Shown here: in pieces, positions 1 to 13,100 of the stretch
How positions within the stretch are numbered: the stretch's first letter is position 1
Layout: each line of letters starts with the position of its first letter
NCBI GenBank assembly: GCA_917880885.1
Contig: OU862908.1
Coordinates: 8,096,501 to 8,160,500, forward strand
Source: Limnephilus marmoratus
Lineage: Eukaryota > Arthropoda > Insecta > Trichoptera > Limnephilidae
DNA: 64,000 bases
Reading direction: 5' to 3'
The notes under the pieces: model-generated
Told to the model about the DNA's origin: nothing
What the model saw: the letters and a program-made list of their open reading frames with translations, nothing else
Database searches by the model: none
Position numbers and translations under genes: made by a program

Positions 1-583
1 GAGACAGAGACTGTCTGTATTTCATATCATTATCTCATTTGATATTCGTATTGGTCTGGTTTCCGAGTCACCTCGGTTTAACTGGAAAGGTGTGATCGAT
101 TTAATTGCTAGGAAAGCTGTAGCTTATGGTGGAATTAATGAAAAATCATCACTCAAATTAAAGATTGTTTCCTTGGTCTTAAAAATAAATGCAAACCCCA
201 ATTGTCTGACTGGGAAATACCTTTTATGACAAAGGATATCCAGCACTTTAATTTAACAACCAACCAAGGCGGGAGGGGTAAACACGACAATGTGTCAACT
301 AAATGTAGAAATTAAAAAGGAGTAGATTTTTCTCGTTATTAGTGCAACACGATTTTGGAACCAAAAATTCAGTGGATTCAGATGTTAGGTTATGGTTGAC
401 TTCCGAATCTAACAGGTGGCTGAACAAGAAAAATTACGTTGGCCGAAATTTCGCTCGCTCTTCAACTTTTATATTGAGTGAGTTTACAGGCTATTAGCCG
501 GCGAATTTCACTATCTGCTAGTAAACTCCTTCAGTGTAAAATCTGCTAGTTAGCTAGTAATACAATTACACTGAGCGATTTCA
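1..583. other. No gene recognised (AT-rich flank)
   Basis: No convincing ORF, RNA gene or delimited repeat was seen. Around 480-640 short related motifs (CTAGTAAACTCC, GCTAGTAATAC, CTAGCAGATAGTG) recur on both strands, suggesting a small degenerate inverted repeat, but its ends cannot be fixed. Confidence 0.3.
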
Positions 584-967
584 CTAGCAGATAGTGAATT
601 TTCCGGCTAGTAGCTTATAAATTCGCTCAATGTAATCGAGGCTTAAGAGAGATACTCGTATTCTTGTTGCTCTTTGGTAGGAGTCCTGACGAGATGAGCC
701 GACTTCATTACTAAAAATGCTGATATACCGACCCATCTCAACTTTTATGCATGCAGGACATACGCAACATGCAGGCTCACCAAATTTATTTTTATCGACA
801 GGTTGGGGCTGCGAAAAAAAACATTTTGTCAATTTTGTGTCTACGGTTAAAATCATATTTAGTCTATAGTATTCGTAAATCTCTATGCATAGGCCATAGA
901 AGATGAATATAGTCCATAGACATCCAAATGTAGTCATACAATTAAACCATAAACTAACATAAGACAT
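584..967 (-). CDS. Hypothetical small membrane protein (127 aa), candidate
   Basis: This is an open frame of 127 codons running divergently from EBP2, with its ATG 113 bases from the EBP2 ATG. The start MSYVSLWFNCMTTFGC leads into a hydrophobic stretch (about residues 8-30, rich in F, W, I and L) that could be one transmembrane helix. A CCVCPAC cluster follows at about residues 67-73. I do not recognise the family. The last 35 or so residues overlap a repetitive stretch, so the true C-terminus may be spliced or shorter. The divergent placement next to a housekeeping gene favours a real gene, while the lack of recognisable homology and the AT-rich composition argue against it. Chance ORF is the main alternative. 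Confidence 0.3.
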   Translation of the reverse strand: MSYVSLWFNCMTTFGCLWTIFIFYGLCIEIYEYYRLNMILTVDTKLTKCFFSQPQPVDKNKFGEPACCVCPACIKVEMGRYISIFSNEVGSSRQDSYQRATRIRVSLLSLDYIERIYKLLAGKFTIC

Positions 968-1079
968 AACCTCTTTTTTGACAGGTTGTTATTGTGTTTA
1001 CAACATTCACGTGTCGCCGATTTCTGTTTTTAATTGATATATTTATTATCCAATCTAAAAACCGTAAGGCCTTCACCTA
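968..1079. promoter_or_regulatory. Putative promoter / 5' leader of EBP2, possibly bidirectional
   Basis: This short gap lies between the divergent candidate ORF and the EBP2 start codon. It contains the sequence CACGTG (in ttcacgtgtcgcc), an E-box, at about 1008-1013, followed by AT-rich leader. Promoter function is inferred from position only; no TATA box or initiator can be assigned. Confidence 0.25.
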
Positions 1080-1136
1080 ATGTCTGAATTTGAAATGCAA
1101 AGTAGTGATACCGATATCAGTGATTCGGATGCAGAG
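1080..1136 (+). CDS. EBP2: EBP2 coding exon 1
   Basis: Nineteen codons encode an acidic, serine-rich start (MSEFEMQSSDTDISDSDAE). The donor is GAG|GTAATA and the phase is 0. Confidence 0.85.
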
Positions 1137-4100
1137 GTAATAATATTAAAAAATTATAATATACGCTTGTTTCATTTATAGGTTAGACTATTCATTCTGT
1201 CACGCAATTTTTAACATGAGAATACTATCTTATATGTATATCTTATTTTATCTTTATAATTTTAGATGGTTTTATTTATATCACTCACCAACATAATATT
1301 ATAATTAATTAAATGTTATCCAAATCTTACATTGACAGGTAATGTTTTTTCATTTGACACTAGTACTTTTTCCTTTTTACTTCAAAATTTAGTTTTTACA
1401 CTAGTACTTGGTTACTAGAGAGCTCTTTCTCCGTCAATGTCTGCATGAAGGGTAAGGTGAGTTGGGGTAAGACCGTGTGCTTTTTTGATGAGATGAACTT
1501 TGGTTCACTTTGGATTTTTTTAATGAAGGATCTGTTGTTCCTGCAAAGGTTTTAATTTAATTACATTATCTTTGGGAGGAATGCAGAATACGCCAATGTC
1601 AGGGAATTTAATAAAAATGCACTTTCTAGATGAGAAAAGTGTGTAGAAACTCATTAAAAAAAGAATTAATGTGCGGAAAGCAAAATTGAGGGAGATACAG
1701 CCGATCAAAGTTTTATAAAATTTCACTTCGCGAACCGATACTATGACAGCCCGCCCGCCATCTTTTGTCACTGTTAGGTTGGTATCCCGGACCTGTACAA
1801 ACAAGAGCCTAGATACGATTGTAGCCGACTTCGTGGGATACTTGAGGCGCGTAATTATGAAACTAGCCGGATCTGCCCGCCCCCCCCCCATAACCTAACC
1901 TAACCTAACCTAACCTTTCTAGCGGGCTTGTATATGTTAGCCCAGCGCCGGATCTGCCCGCCCCCCCCCCCCCCCCATAACCTAACCTAACCTAACCGAA
2001 CCTAACCTAACCTAACCTTTCTAGCGGGCTTGTGTATGTTATCTTTACATTAAAAAACAGCCTACGTTTTTAAATGGTTTGTCTGGCGGGATTCTCCATT
2101 CCAGTGCCTATTTACATTATATTATTAATTCTGTTTTTCATAATTACGCGCCTTATAATTTACCCCACGAAGTCGGCTACAATCGTATCTAGGTTCTTGT
2201 TTGTATCAGGTCCGGGATACCAACATAACAGTGACAACGATGGCGGGCGGGCTGTCATAGTATCAGTTTGCAAAGTGAAATTTTATAAAACTTTGATCGG
2301 CTGTATCTCCCTCAATTTTGCTTTCCGCACATTAATTCTTTTTTTACACACTTTTCTCATCTAGAAAGTGCATTTTTATTAAATTCCCTGACATTGGCGT
2401 ATTCTGCATTTCACCCTTATCTTTAGGTATTAATTACGTGTATCGAGTTCATTTATATTAATCGAGTTAGCCACAGTAAAACATCCGAAAACTGCCAATC
2501 AAAACTTCCGGAAAATTATTTTTCAGTGTGGGGTAACACCGAAAATTTGTGGGGCGGTACCGGAATTCATTCTAAATTCGCATTTCAACAAATTAGCAAA
2601 ATAAATTACGAAAAAACACTTTCTGTCTGGCCCCCCTACGATATTATACACTTCTCTGAAATGCAGCATAAATGATTAGATCTTCTTTATTTATGTCTTC
2701 AATGGCAGATAAAACATTGTCTTGTAACAGTTCTGCAGCATTACAATCTTGAAAAAAATTGAAAGCTACATATTTTAAAAACTTTTAACTATTAACCACT
2801 GGAGCGATTGTGGTACAAAAATGAACCACTTTTATTTTTCTGCAATTGACAGCGGTTCAAAACTGGACTACATTTTCCTACCATTTGTAAAACATTTATT
2901 GTAACTATTTAAAACATTTCCATGGCCAGCCATTTATTTTAAAACGAACCTATTGAAATGCTTTATCTATTATGACCATCATAGATGTCGCAAATCCGAA
3001 CTTCGTAGACTATTTTAGAACGATGTTAGAAATATATTTTTAAAATATTTTTTTTACTCTGAATTTTTGATCAGCTGTTTACGGTTAAAATTAAGTCCTT
3101 TTTCCATAGATATGTACCTTTCATTATCAAGTATACACAGACAACATACAGAAATTCAAAATATTCTATGTTGACTCGAATAAGTATCTCTCACGGCAGT
3201 TTCAAAGTAACAAACACGCAGGATTCGCGCGGTTATAAACTTTACAATTTTTTTTATGAATCCTACAAATATGAGATAAACGTTAAAATACAGGTTAATT
3301 CATTGGCTATATAGCACTGCAATAATTTTTTATGTCTTCATGCTAAAATTCGAGCGAATGAACGAAGAAAGTAGTGTAAGAAGAATATATGACGTGAATG
3401 TGAATGGTAGAAGAAGTCGGGGACGCCCGAGGAAGACATGGCATGATCAAGTGAATCAAATACTTGAGTCGGGCCATGTCAAAAGTCAGAATAATAGAAG
3501 AGAATGTATGAGACGATGTATGAATGTGAGTGAGGCAAAGAGTGTGTGCCAAGACCGAGTTGTTTGGCGGTCCGTCCTCTCTGCCTACCCCTGCGGGGAA
3601 ATGGCGTGATGGTTAGTTAGTTAGTTCATGCTAAAATTCGAAGGTATGATTTTTTTAATGTTAGCGAAAAATTAAAAAAATGATCTTCCGTGAAATCTCG
3701 AGCAATCGAGATAATTTTATTTATTTCGTGTGGTCGCTCCAGTGGTTACATCATTACATAAACAGTCTAATACGAATGTTTGTTCTTGGTCTTGTAATCG
3801 ATACTCGCATTTATCGTACACGGGAATAGCGGCGTCTGCCCGGCACAATGCAGTATCTTTAGCTCGTTCTTGCACTAGCACCACTACCACCACAAATGTG
3901 CCCGCACGAACTTCTTAAAGTTTGGGAATATGTGGCTTTTTGTATTAGAGGTGGGTAAGTTCTGCATTTTTCCGGAAGCCTCCGAGACTTGCTTCCTTTT
4001 AAAAGTACACGAGTTCTAGGAGCAGGTCCCGGGTCCGAGTTCTTAGGTGCGGACTGGGCACTGGGTATTGTTGCGGCGCACCGAAACGGGACGCACGGGT

Positions 4101-7100
4101 TCAAAGAACTCGGAACCAGGACCTACTCGTAGAACCCACACGAGAACTCAGAACCCCGGAGTCGGACAAGACCCGTACGAGAACAAGGACCCGTCACCCG
4201 TGCAATGTAGGTACATTCAATGTATCTACACTGCACGGTCTTTTATTGAGAATTTAAATAAGTAAATTAATAAGCTGTAATGCTTTACTATAAACTATTA
4301 TTTTATAATGCACGTCACCCGTTGATTAACGATACCAGATAAGACGCTCTAATTAAAAACTATTCCGTGTCTAGCCGAAGCGGTCACGCACGTGTGTGTC
4401 GATCAACGAACAGCGATCGAATGAACGCCCAGCGCCCAGCAGTGTCATAGTTGGCCGGCCGCGGGTAGCGGGGAGTGTCGGGAACTCACCGAGACCCGCG
4501 ACTCATGAGTGGAATGGTGAGTGACGCCGGACCGTGGATCGCGGAGCAAGCCGGCGGCCACGGGGTGAGTCAGGAATGTATGTTCGCGGCGTTCGCGCGA
4601 GTCCGGGAGTGGGCGGAATGAATGGATTGTGTCGCGATTCACGTAGCTTGGAACAAGGCGCTTGGGTTTAAAGGAACCCGGGACTTGTATTCGAGTGCGG
4701 TTTTCGCGCTTCGGCGTTGAGTTGCTCGGACCGCCGGATTACCGCCGGATTTATTTGGATGCGGAGAGTACTGGGACTGGGCCGGGTTCTCTGGGAGTAG
4801 TCGATTTGAAAAAGGAGTGGGAGTAGGAACCGCTTCCCGCAAAGGAGCGGATCACATGAGCCCATTCCAGCTGAACTGACACATCGCTATTTTGTATGGT
4901 AACCGAAAAAGGGGTAAGATCGAAAGAGTCATATTCTGATGTTCCCCCGGAAATATGTCAAGGGGGAAGATCGAAAAGAAAGCTACAGCCGAAACCGAAG
5001 CAGATTAGGCACTGGGGCCTTCCTAAACTACATTTTATCAAAAAAAAATACACAATAAATTTGAAGTCAATTTGATAGCTTACCTGGGTCCGTAGATATT
5101 ATTGGAGGGGTAAGATCGATTAGCTCACAATGTTCTGGGAAATTTCACCTCTTTAAAAAACATGCCTCAAAACCTAACACTTTAGCTGTCTCGAGCCAAC
5201 CGAAGGAGGTTTGGAGCGCTATTTCATTGAAAGTAACTAGGGAAATCGTAACTTACCCCAACTCGCCTTTTATATTTGCTATCGGGCCTCATTCGTTCAC
5301 GTAGATTATTGGAAAAACATTTCGTTTCAACTTAATTACTATGAGAAGCAACTATTTACACCAGGTAGATGCAATAATTAAAAATATCTTATACTCTTTA
5401 ACATTGATTTCAGCTTCAAGATGCCTTTCAAAAGGGTCTGCTAAAGCCAGGCCTTAATCAGGTTCTCATCAGGGAGAAGAAGAAGGCTGTCAACAATATA
5501 GCTGACATGAAGGTGAAGATTCAGGAAATGCATTTAAAGCTGCCGTGGATAGAAACATTGGACATTATCAGCAACCCCGCTCCCATGGCTCCAGATGTAG
5601 CTCTCCAACTACAGGATGCAACTAAAAGACAAATGTAAGGCACTTGAGTTTTGTTTCAAAAGATTAGTATATGTATATATATTTATTAAAAATAATTGTC
5701 TGTCATGAGGCTGGCTTTACACTCATAAGTAAAATTCTTGTGTAAGTTTTTGATAAGTTAATCACAAGTGCATTTACATTAATACTAGTTTTAACTTTAA
5801 TGAAGGACTAATTGTACCTAAGCACACAAATAAATATTGATAAAGAACGTTAAATTACATGATTCCCAGTTGTTTAAATATGTTACCTGCTGAAATTCAA
5901 ACTGTGCCCAAAACAAACAATTGGTGAACTTACTGAAGACTTGGCTCACTGAAAGAATTAATTTGTATTAGTTTACAATGACATATTATTTTAAAGACTT
6001 TAAAATTGTTATTTATATTTTCATAATTTTTCTTTTCTCCATATTTCTGAAATTTTTTTAATTTTTATTTTACATCATTGTAAAAATGTAACTATTAACT
6101 CACTATAATAAGATCTTTAATGTAAAGAACCCGTTAGACAAATTGCTAAAAAGTAGTTTATCAGGACTTTTTTGTCTTATATTTAAAGTGTGTAAAATAA
6201 ATAATTAATAAAATTAAAAAAAAAATCGCATCCAACTTATGTAATTAACGCTCACATAAGTTGTTTGGAAGTTTATCTCCAACAAAATCTGAAACATCAG
6301 AAAAAGATTCAGTCGGATCTAGGAATTGAACCCATGACCTTAGCCTTGCCAGGGCCCTTACAACTGAACTAATTCTACCTTATCTGCATTAACTGCATCA
6401 TACTTCCAACAATCTATGGATAACCAAACACACTAGCGCCATCTGCTTCGAGCTTTTCAGATTACCTGCATTGCTGTACATGATTAATCAATTATCGCCC
6501 CATTTGTATACAGTCAGTACTACCTAAGCTTTTTGAATCACTGGTCCTTGATGAAATCTATCCCAAATTAATAAAATTAATTGACCAAAAACAGCACGGT
6601 TTTATCAAAAGTAGATCTACCGCAACTAACTTAACAATATTTCAAAACTTCATAATACAATCTTTTGCAGAAAATAAACAAGTCGACTGCATATATACAG
6701 ATTTTTCGAAGGCATTTGACAAAGTATCCCATAAACTACTAATCCAAAAACTATTTGCTCTAGGAATAAGGGATAACATGCTAAAATGGTTTACTAGCTA
6801 CTTATTAAATCGTAAACCGTTCGTCAAAATAAAATCTTGGATCTCGAAAGCTTTCTGGGCTACTAGTGGCCTACCGCAGGGTAGTCAGCTTGGCCCGGTT
6901 TTGTTCCTCATTTTCATCAATGATATAACCAATTGCTTCAATGATGTCGAGGTATTGCTCTTTGCTGATGACATCAAGCTATACAAGAAAATAACAGATA
7001 TAAATCATTGCCATATACTACAGTCAAATATTAGTAAGTTTAAAGATTGGTGGGTTCAAAATAATTTTTTTTTTTTTTTTTGTATAAGCTTTCCCTGACG

Positions 7101-10100
7101 AAGGAACGTTTGTTCCGAAACCGGTCGGATTTGCACATCAAATAAGTGGTTTATACAAAGTAAAATTATTTCATTATTCAAAATAATTTATTTTTAAACG
7201 TAGAAAAGTGTAAAACCTTGACTTTCTTTAGAAATAAAAATCCTGTTTTATTTGAATATTCCATCAATAACACAGCTTTAGAAAGAGTCACGGAAATGAG
7301 AGATCTTGTAATTATTTTGGATGAAAAACTAAGTTTCGCAAATCATATCCACCAAATTATGAACAAAGGTATGAAAACACTAGGCTTTGTATTAAGAACA
7401 ACTAAAAACTTTAGTTCCATAGAAGCCATTAAACTATTATATGTATCTCTAGTTAGAAGCCAAATTGAATATAACTCGGTAGTTTGGTCTCCATCTTACA
7501 AAATTCACGTTAATAATATTGAGCGAATACAAAAAAAATTTCTGCGTTTTATAAATTTTAAATTAAGTATCCCACTAGAAGACTTAAAATATAATCTATT
7601 ACTAAATATTTTAAAAATACATACACTAGAAGACAGACGTAAAATAAACGACTTAACATTTTTATTCAAAATACTTAACTCTAAATTCGACTGTTGCGAA
7701 CTCCTACAACTCATAAACTTACGAATACCGACAGTAACCACGCGACAAAATACACTATTCTACTGCAGCATTCACAAGCGGAACTACATTGCCCACTCTC
7801 CTATACAACGATTTCACACTATGGGGAATCAGTACTTAGGTGATGTCGACATATTTAACATCAACTTGGCGAATTTTGTGGATCTCGTAAAAAACATATT
7901 CCAAAACTATTACTAAACATATGTGTATTTTTGTAAACTTATCAAATCGTTGTATTTTTTTTTTTTTGTATTTTTGTGACTTGTGTGCATTTTTTATCTA
8001 ATTTTATTTTGGTTATTTCATTATCTATTGAAAAATCATCTGTCATCATTGTACTACCAAACATGTAAAAGCCCTCTGGGCGTTGAATAAATAAATAAAA
8101 ATAAATAAATAAAAATAAATAAATTAAAATGCAGAAATTATTTATTTATCACTTGCAACTTTTTTAACTTGAACCAACTCATAACAATTTACTATGCACT
8201 ATGTCAATCTTTAATCGAGTATGGTATCATAGCCTGGGGAGGAGCAAAAGCTGCCGTCATTGATCCGATCTCTAAAGCCCAGAAACTAATTATAAAGATT
8301 ATTCTAAAACTACCGATCACAAGCAGTTCGGATGAAATCTTTAGGAGAATCGGTGTTTTGGACATTAGGCAACTTTATGCCAAAAATATGCTAATTTATC
8401 TATCCAAATATTGAACTGTTTTTGACAATATCCAAACTGTTCGTGATACGAGAACCAAAGGGCAAAATCTCTTACTTATCCCTTTCGCCAAAACAACGTT
8501 TGGTCAAAGAAACTTCGGGTACTTTGCAAACAAAACTTTATAATACACTTCCACTGACCATTAGACAGCACACTAATCACGTAAAATACAAATCAGATAC
8601 CAAGTTTTGGATCACTAGCAAAGACAGAACATATATTAACAATATTTTTAGAACCTCCTAATGCATTCTTTCCCATTGACACATTAAATGTAAATAACAT
8701 TGTTGTTGTTATCCTTATTTTTGTTTTAAACTATTTATGCTAAAATGCGCCTGCTCTCAACACAGGAACTCCTAGTGAGACAGGCACAGCACAATTACTT
8801 GTGTAACTTAAATAAATAAAGATTATAATAAAAAAAATAAGAATGTGAAACAACTATTTCAGCCACCTGAAATGGAAAATAATGCTTTCTAATAACTATT
8901 GTAGCTAAGCTGTTTCTAATTTTTTTAAACTGATTCAAAATGTTTCAGAAATAATTTGTGCATTTTAACCATGTCTGGTAATTCTGAATATTTACTGAGA
9001 GTATACGAGTACTTTTGTTTGTACTTGTTTGGAATTGCTAGATACATTTCTCTTGCACAGCGCAGTTCGTAGGGTATTTAAGGTGTTCCAAATCTCAAAT
9101 TGACAAAAATTTGGGTTTTGCAACTTGACGACTCGTATATAACTATTATGTTAACATTGTTTTCTTCAATTTACAGGAATATCAGAGCAAATAATGCAAA
9201 GTTGCCCGCACTGGATATAAGCGTGGACCCCGTTGTAAATGAATTCAAAAGAGAGACATTACTGCACAGACAAGCACAGGCCTGTGTTCTGGAGGGCATC
9301 AGCAGGCTTCATCAACTTGACATTGTTACTAAACGGTTAGCAAATCTATCAAATTTGGACAAGAATTTTATTGACACAACCATTTGTTATGGGAGACACG
9401 CTAACTTTCCTTTATTTTGATCCCCTCGGGCTAATTTGTTTGCTTTTCGGAACAATTCTTTTTTTTTTTAATTAGCTCCACACTGGAGGCCCTGAGGAAA
9501 ATAATTCCCCTCAGGGCCTATGTCATCTTTGGGGATGCTGCGTGGAGTTTCTTTTTAGAAAAGGAAGGAGAGGAAGTTCTGGGAAGGAAAAGAGTATTAG
9601 GGGTGGGTAGGAATCTGGGGGTCAATGTGTCCAGGAGTGATGGACGTTTGAATCCATCCCTTCCACTGCCAATGCAAGGCGATGTTCCGCAGCAGAACAT
9701 AACTGATGAAAATTTTAACAGATGTATTTGAAAATTATAGACGGTAATGCTTCTGGAAGTAACCAGTAGGTACATGGACCGGGTCTGTACGGAAGATGTC
9801 AGCGTATTTACTTTAGAATTTTAGTATTATTTTAGAATAGATCACTCTATTATCAAAATGCTTTGTACATAACCCACGACTATGTGTTTTAATTGGTTAC
9901 TTCATTTTTATTTTATTCTTTCTCTTCTCTTCTTTTTTCTTTTGCTATGCTAAACAAATAACAGTTAGGTACTATGTTTTAAACTTTTTTTTAATTATTT
10001 TATTTTATATTCTTTCTCTTCTTTTTATTTCCTCTTTTTATCCACATGTTCATACCCATAATTATTTGACTCCTAAAACGGGATAATACTCCTAGTTGGG

Positions 10101-13100
10101 CAGTCAAAATTTAATAAATTATGTATGTAAATGTATATTACTGTGCTAAATAAACAAATAAAATAAATAAATAAATATGACGTCTGCTTAGTATGATGCG
10201 TTTGTCATTTCCCTTCATTTTGTCATTATGAAAATGTTTGTACCCACAAAGTTCAGAAAGTTATTGTAGGGATGTCAGCATATTTACTTTAGAAAAATAC
10301 CTAACCAAAATAAGGATGTTTATTTTCTACAAAATGCTTTGTATGACGTCCGATCATTTGTCATTTTCCTTCGAAGTCATTATCTTCTGGATTGCCGTTT
10401 GTCACCCGGTGGCCGCGAGGTGACCGCGGCACTTTTGAAGGTTAAAACAATAGGAAATACATAATTATCTGGTAGATTGCTCTATTTTTTAAAGAAAATA
10501 ATAAATAAATACCTTTTTAAAATGAATTCCTTTGATCAAGAGTTTTTTTTTTGTAAGCTTGCTTCGTTAAATATCTATGCACTTTGCGTTTTCGTGTCAC
10601 TTCCACTTTCATCATACCAACATCTTAATTTATGGAATAAATATATATCCAATATCTCTGGGGGCATTTTCAAAATTTTTCCTGTAAGTAAATAAATTAC
10701 GATTTAGATCATTTTCAAAATCTTTCCCGTAAGAAATGACGATTTAGGTTATATCATACGTCTGACGTGTTAGCTCATTTTCGAGCTAATCTGTCTATAA
10801 GTTGCTAATCTGTCTACAAGTCGAAGGGACTCCCTCAACCACCCTCCCCGATTCGGCCTGCCATGCAGCTGGTGGGCAAACGCATCCGCCGCCAAGACCC
10901 GGACAAACCTCACCCCATGAACTCTTGTAGGTCTTATAGAAATCTTTGTGTCTCCTTTACTATCATGGTGCCAAATATGATCTAAACGTTTTTAAATTGA
11001 AAAGAGAAAACACCATGCTATATATTCAAATCTAAAAGTTAACCACAGAAGAATTAAAATGTACACCTTTATAATACCAAGTTTCCCACCGCAATTTGAA
11101 AAAATTATATCAATTTGTGAATTTTTTTAATATTATTTTTACATGAAAAGACAAAAAGTGAGGTGATGATAACGTTTATAATACATTTTTCTGTGATTTT
11201 TTTTTTCATTACCAGTAATTTTATTTAGGAAAAACCAAAGATATTGAAATATAAGGAGATATGCTATGATGTCCGCCCGACTGTCGGCGGATTACGATCT
11301 AATGGCGGTAGTTTGAATACGGAATTTACTTGATTTTTTTAAGATGTGCAGTAGTATTGGTCAACAATATAGTTTGAATACGGAAAGAATTCGTTCATTT
11401 AGTTGATTTTTTGAAGGTGTGCCGTAGTATTGGTTAAAAATATTGGCGACACCAGGGAACACAGTCCCACCCAGTAAAAACTGCCGATAGCCCATCTCCT
11501 TATATTTCAATATCTTTGGGAAAAACGTATGGTGAGCAATTTAAAAAAAAATTTTAAGTTTGAATTTAAATTTTATTTTATTTTTTATATGAACACCGCA
11601 CAAGAGTCCCAACTGCTCCTGTCTGGAGTCAGTGAGACTGGCATCCTCAATTGGGGTATGTTGTGAGGCTGAAGGTAGTGGGGAAGGGGAAGGGGAAGGT
11701 GGGGAAGGAGATGGGGAAGAGGAAGGTGGGGAAGGAGATGGGGAAGAGGAATTTGGGGAAGTACCTGATTATTCAGATCTGGTCACCAAACATGGCTAAA
11801 GCCATTTCAAGCAATGTTTCAATTCTGAATGGTGATCTTACACCAGGGCGATACTAAGAGTATCTTCCACTCTGGAACGTGCCGCAAATATACTACATTT
11901 AAATTATTTTAAATGAATTGTTTGTGAAATAACTCAAATTAACCAAATAAAATTTATTTGCCACGCCAGGATTCGATCCCGCGATCTTCGGATTGCAAGT
12001 CAAGAGCCTTACCGCTAGACCACGCTGGTATTTCATCACCTTTCAAAAACAGTTTTTAGTTTTTGGATACATTCACAAATATTCCATTTATTAGATTTTT
12101 AATGCAAAGCGGAAATATTCCGACCTACTGACCGAATATGATCGAGGCCTGAGGGGTTAATTGAAATTTAAATAATAATAATTCTGAGTAAATTGATGGG
12201 ATTAGTGCTGTGCTTTATTTAAAAGGATCAGCTGGGTCCCATAGACGATGCAAGCCCTGCCACAGCCAGTATTTCCCTCACTTTGACATTTATGAATTGA
12301 TTGCAGACCAGACACTTATTTTGCTGAAATGGCAAAGAGCGACACACATATGCACAAAGTGAGGCAGAACCTGATGGCTAAACAGGCTGGCCAAGTCCGA
12401 GCTGAGAAGGTTCGCCAGCTCCGCCAACAAAAGAAAATGGGCAAACAGCTTCAGGTTAGTAACTCTTCAGTCCCTCATTATTATGGAGGTACAGGCTATA
12501 AATAAAGATTAAAAATGTCCTTAGTTAAATAAAAATATATAAATATACATGTAGTTTACGACCTATGCGACTTACGACTGTTTGACTGTACAATCACAAT
12601 CCGCGATCAGTTGTTCGCTTGAAAAGCCTTTTTGTTGTATCCAATGCAACTATTTTTTTTCATGAAATGTAAATTTAAAAGATCACATACTTACACACAC
12701 CAGAGAGAAACCTTTTACGTGTTCAGTTTGCAATTCTTCTTTTGCACACAAACAGACATTAAACTGTCATTTGTTAACAGACAGTGGCTACAAACCTTTT
12801 TCATGTCCCTACTGCAGATATTCGAGTTCTCAAAAAGGACTTTTATAAATTTTTCTAACTCACAGTGAAGGCAAACCTTATTCTTGTTCAGTCTGCAACT
12901 CTTCTTTTAACCAAAAACAATATTTAAACTGTCATATGTTGACTCACAATGAAACAAACCTTTTTCATGTGCTGACTGCAACTCTGCTTTTAGACTGAAC
13001 ATGAACATGTATATAGCGATTTTTACTGTACTTATTACTTCATTTTCGTCATATCCGTGTGTATATGTAAGGAAATTATTACATGATCTGACTAACGACC

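Larger units (their letters stand above)
6510..8125 (+). mobile_element. Non-LTR retrotransposon (Jockey/CR1-like), 5'-truncated
   Basis: It encodes a reverse transcriptase from mid-fingers onward: QKQHGFIKSRSTATNL, TDFSKAFDKV (catalytic motif A), LPQGSQLGPVLF, LLFADDIKLY (FADD catalytic motif), then, after a short insert at 7068-7176, LFLNVEKCKTLTF, ALERVTEMRDLVIILDEKL, and the C-terminal LLYVSLVRSQIEYNSVVW and NIERIQKKFLRF motifs to a stop at 7916. The 3' UTR ends in a GTTGAATAAATAAATAAA tail. There is no endonuclease domain; the element is truncated in the N-terminal part of RT. It lies in EBP2 intron 2 in the sense direction. The superfamily is inferred from motif style. Confidence 0.88.

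Noticed and set aside
1520..1891. 123-aa - strand frame and its mirror at 2074-2364
   Set aside because: They are reverse-complement arms of a fold-back element, so the shared protein similarity reflects the repeat and not a gene family.
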